A stretch of DNA of 32,121 nucleotides. Origin: Beijerinckiaceae bacterium (GTDB lineage: Bacteria > Pseudomonadota > Alphaproteobacteria > Rhizobiales > Beijerinckiaceae). The position numbers were made by a program, and so were the translations under genes. The stretch spans positions 1 to 32,121 of the forward strand of contig JAIEQX010000139.1 of the NCBI GenBank assembly GCA_019747375.1, given 5' to 3'. The notes beneath the pieces are model-generated. The model did no database searches and was not told the origin of the DNA. It saw only the letters and a program-made list of their open reading frames with translations. This document shows, one piece after another, positions 32,040 through 32,121 of this stretch (its first letter is position 1; each line of letters starts with the position of its first letter).

Positions 32040-32121
32040 GTCGCCGCCCTTGCAATGTGTGAAACGACAATGCGTTCGGGCATCAACGCGCTATTGCGCG
32101 ATTTCGACGCGCACGACGTGA
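32040..32121. other. Window edge upstream of treZ, unresolved
   Basis: Eighty-two bases. On the reverse strand one frame ends in a stop about 50 bases before treZ (reading ...VVRVEIAQ, stop) and could be the tail of an upstream co-transcribed gene. On the forward strand a frame starting at an ATG near 32055 is open to the edge. Neither can be supported further. Confidence 0.2.

Noticed and set aside
1-32121. Mobile elements, phage genes, CRISPR arrays, tRNA or rRNA genes
   Set aside because: Looked for transposase or integrase motifs, regularly spaced repeats and tRNA cloverleaf sequences; none seen by eye. Gene order and base composition look chromosomal.

Overview
The window is GC-rich chromosomal DNA with overlapping, tightly packed genes. 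Gene content (an ExoF/ExoP/ExoQ/ExoY-type exopolysaccharide locus, Bug/TctC binding proteins, a CHASE2 adenylate cyclase, a TreZ-type trehalohydrolase) fits an alphaproteobacterium of the Hyphomicrobiales (Rhizobiales). The family cannot be fixed from the sequence alone. I see no tRNA, rRNA, insertion sequence, phage gene or CRISPR array.

Bases 1-12.3 kb are a surface-polysaccharide locus: the end of an acyltransferase-3 protein, an ExoF-like exporter (reverse strand), a GT4 glycosyltransferase, an O-antigen-polymerase-like membrane protein, an ExoP-like chain-length protein whose cytoplasmic ATPase has lost the Walker A lysine, an ExoY-like initiating sugar-phosphate transferase behind a long AT-rich leader, two GT2 glycosyltransferases, a polysaccharide deacetylase and a proline-rich protein of unknown function. 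Together they could start, build, modify, polymerise and export an acidic heteropolysaccharide of the succinoglycan type. Only three glycosyltransferases besides ExoY are present, so others probably lie outside the window.

Bases 12.6-16.5 kb hold housekeeping and signalling genes: an LpxL/HtrB-type acyltransferase, exodeoxyribonuclease III and a CHASE2-type class III adenylate cyclase that overlaps the nuclease gene.

Bases 16.6-24.2 kb form a seven-gene, same-strand putative catabolic operon: a DUF2848 protein, a GntR/FadR-type regulator, an FAD monooxygenase, amidase 1, a UbiD-type prenyl-FMN decarboxylase, a small cupin and amidase 2. A 14-bp perfect palindrome sits at its promoter and is a natural operator candidate. 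I recognise every family but not the pathway. The combination suggests hydroxylation, decarboxylation and C-N bond hydrolysis of an aromatic or N-heterocyclic carboxylate. This is the best candidate for an undescribed system. Further downstream on the same strand, a Cys-rich flavodoxin-fold oxidoreductase, two related Bug-type binding proteins and a threonine ammonia-lyase may serve the same metabolism.

Between these groups, on the reverse strand, lie a cold-shock protein gene with a structured leader and a clear terminator, and a 79-residue conserved-looking hypothetical gene. The window closes with a reverse-strand treZ whose stop codon overlaps that of the last Bug gene.
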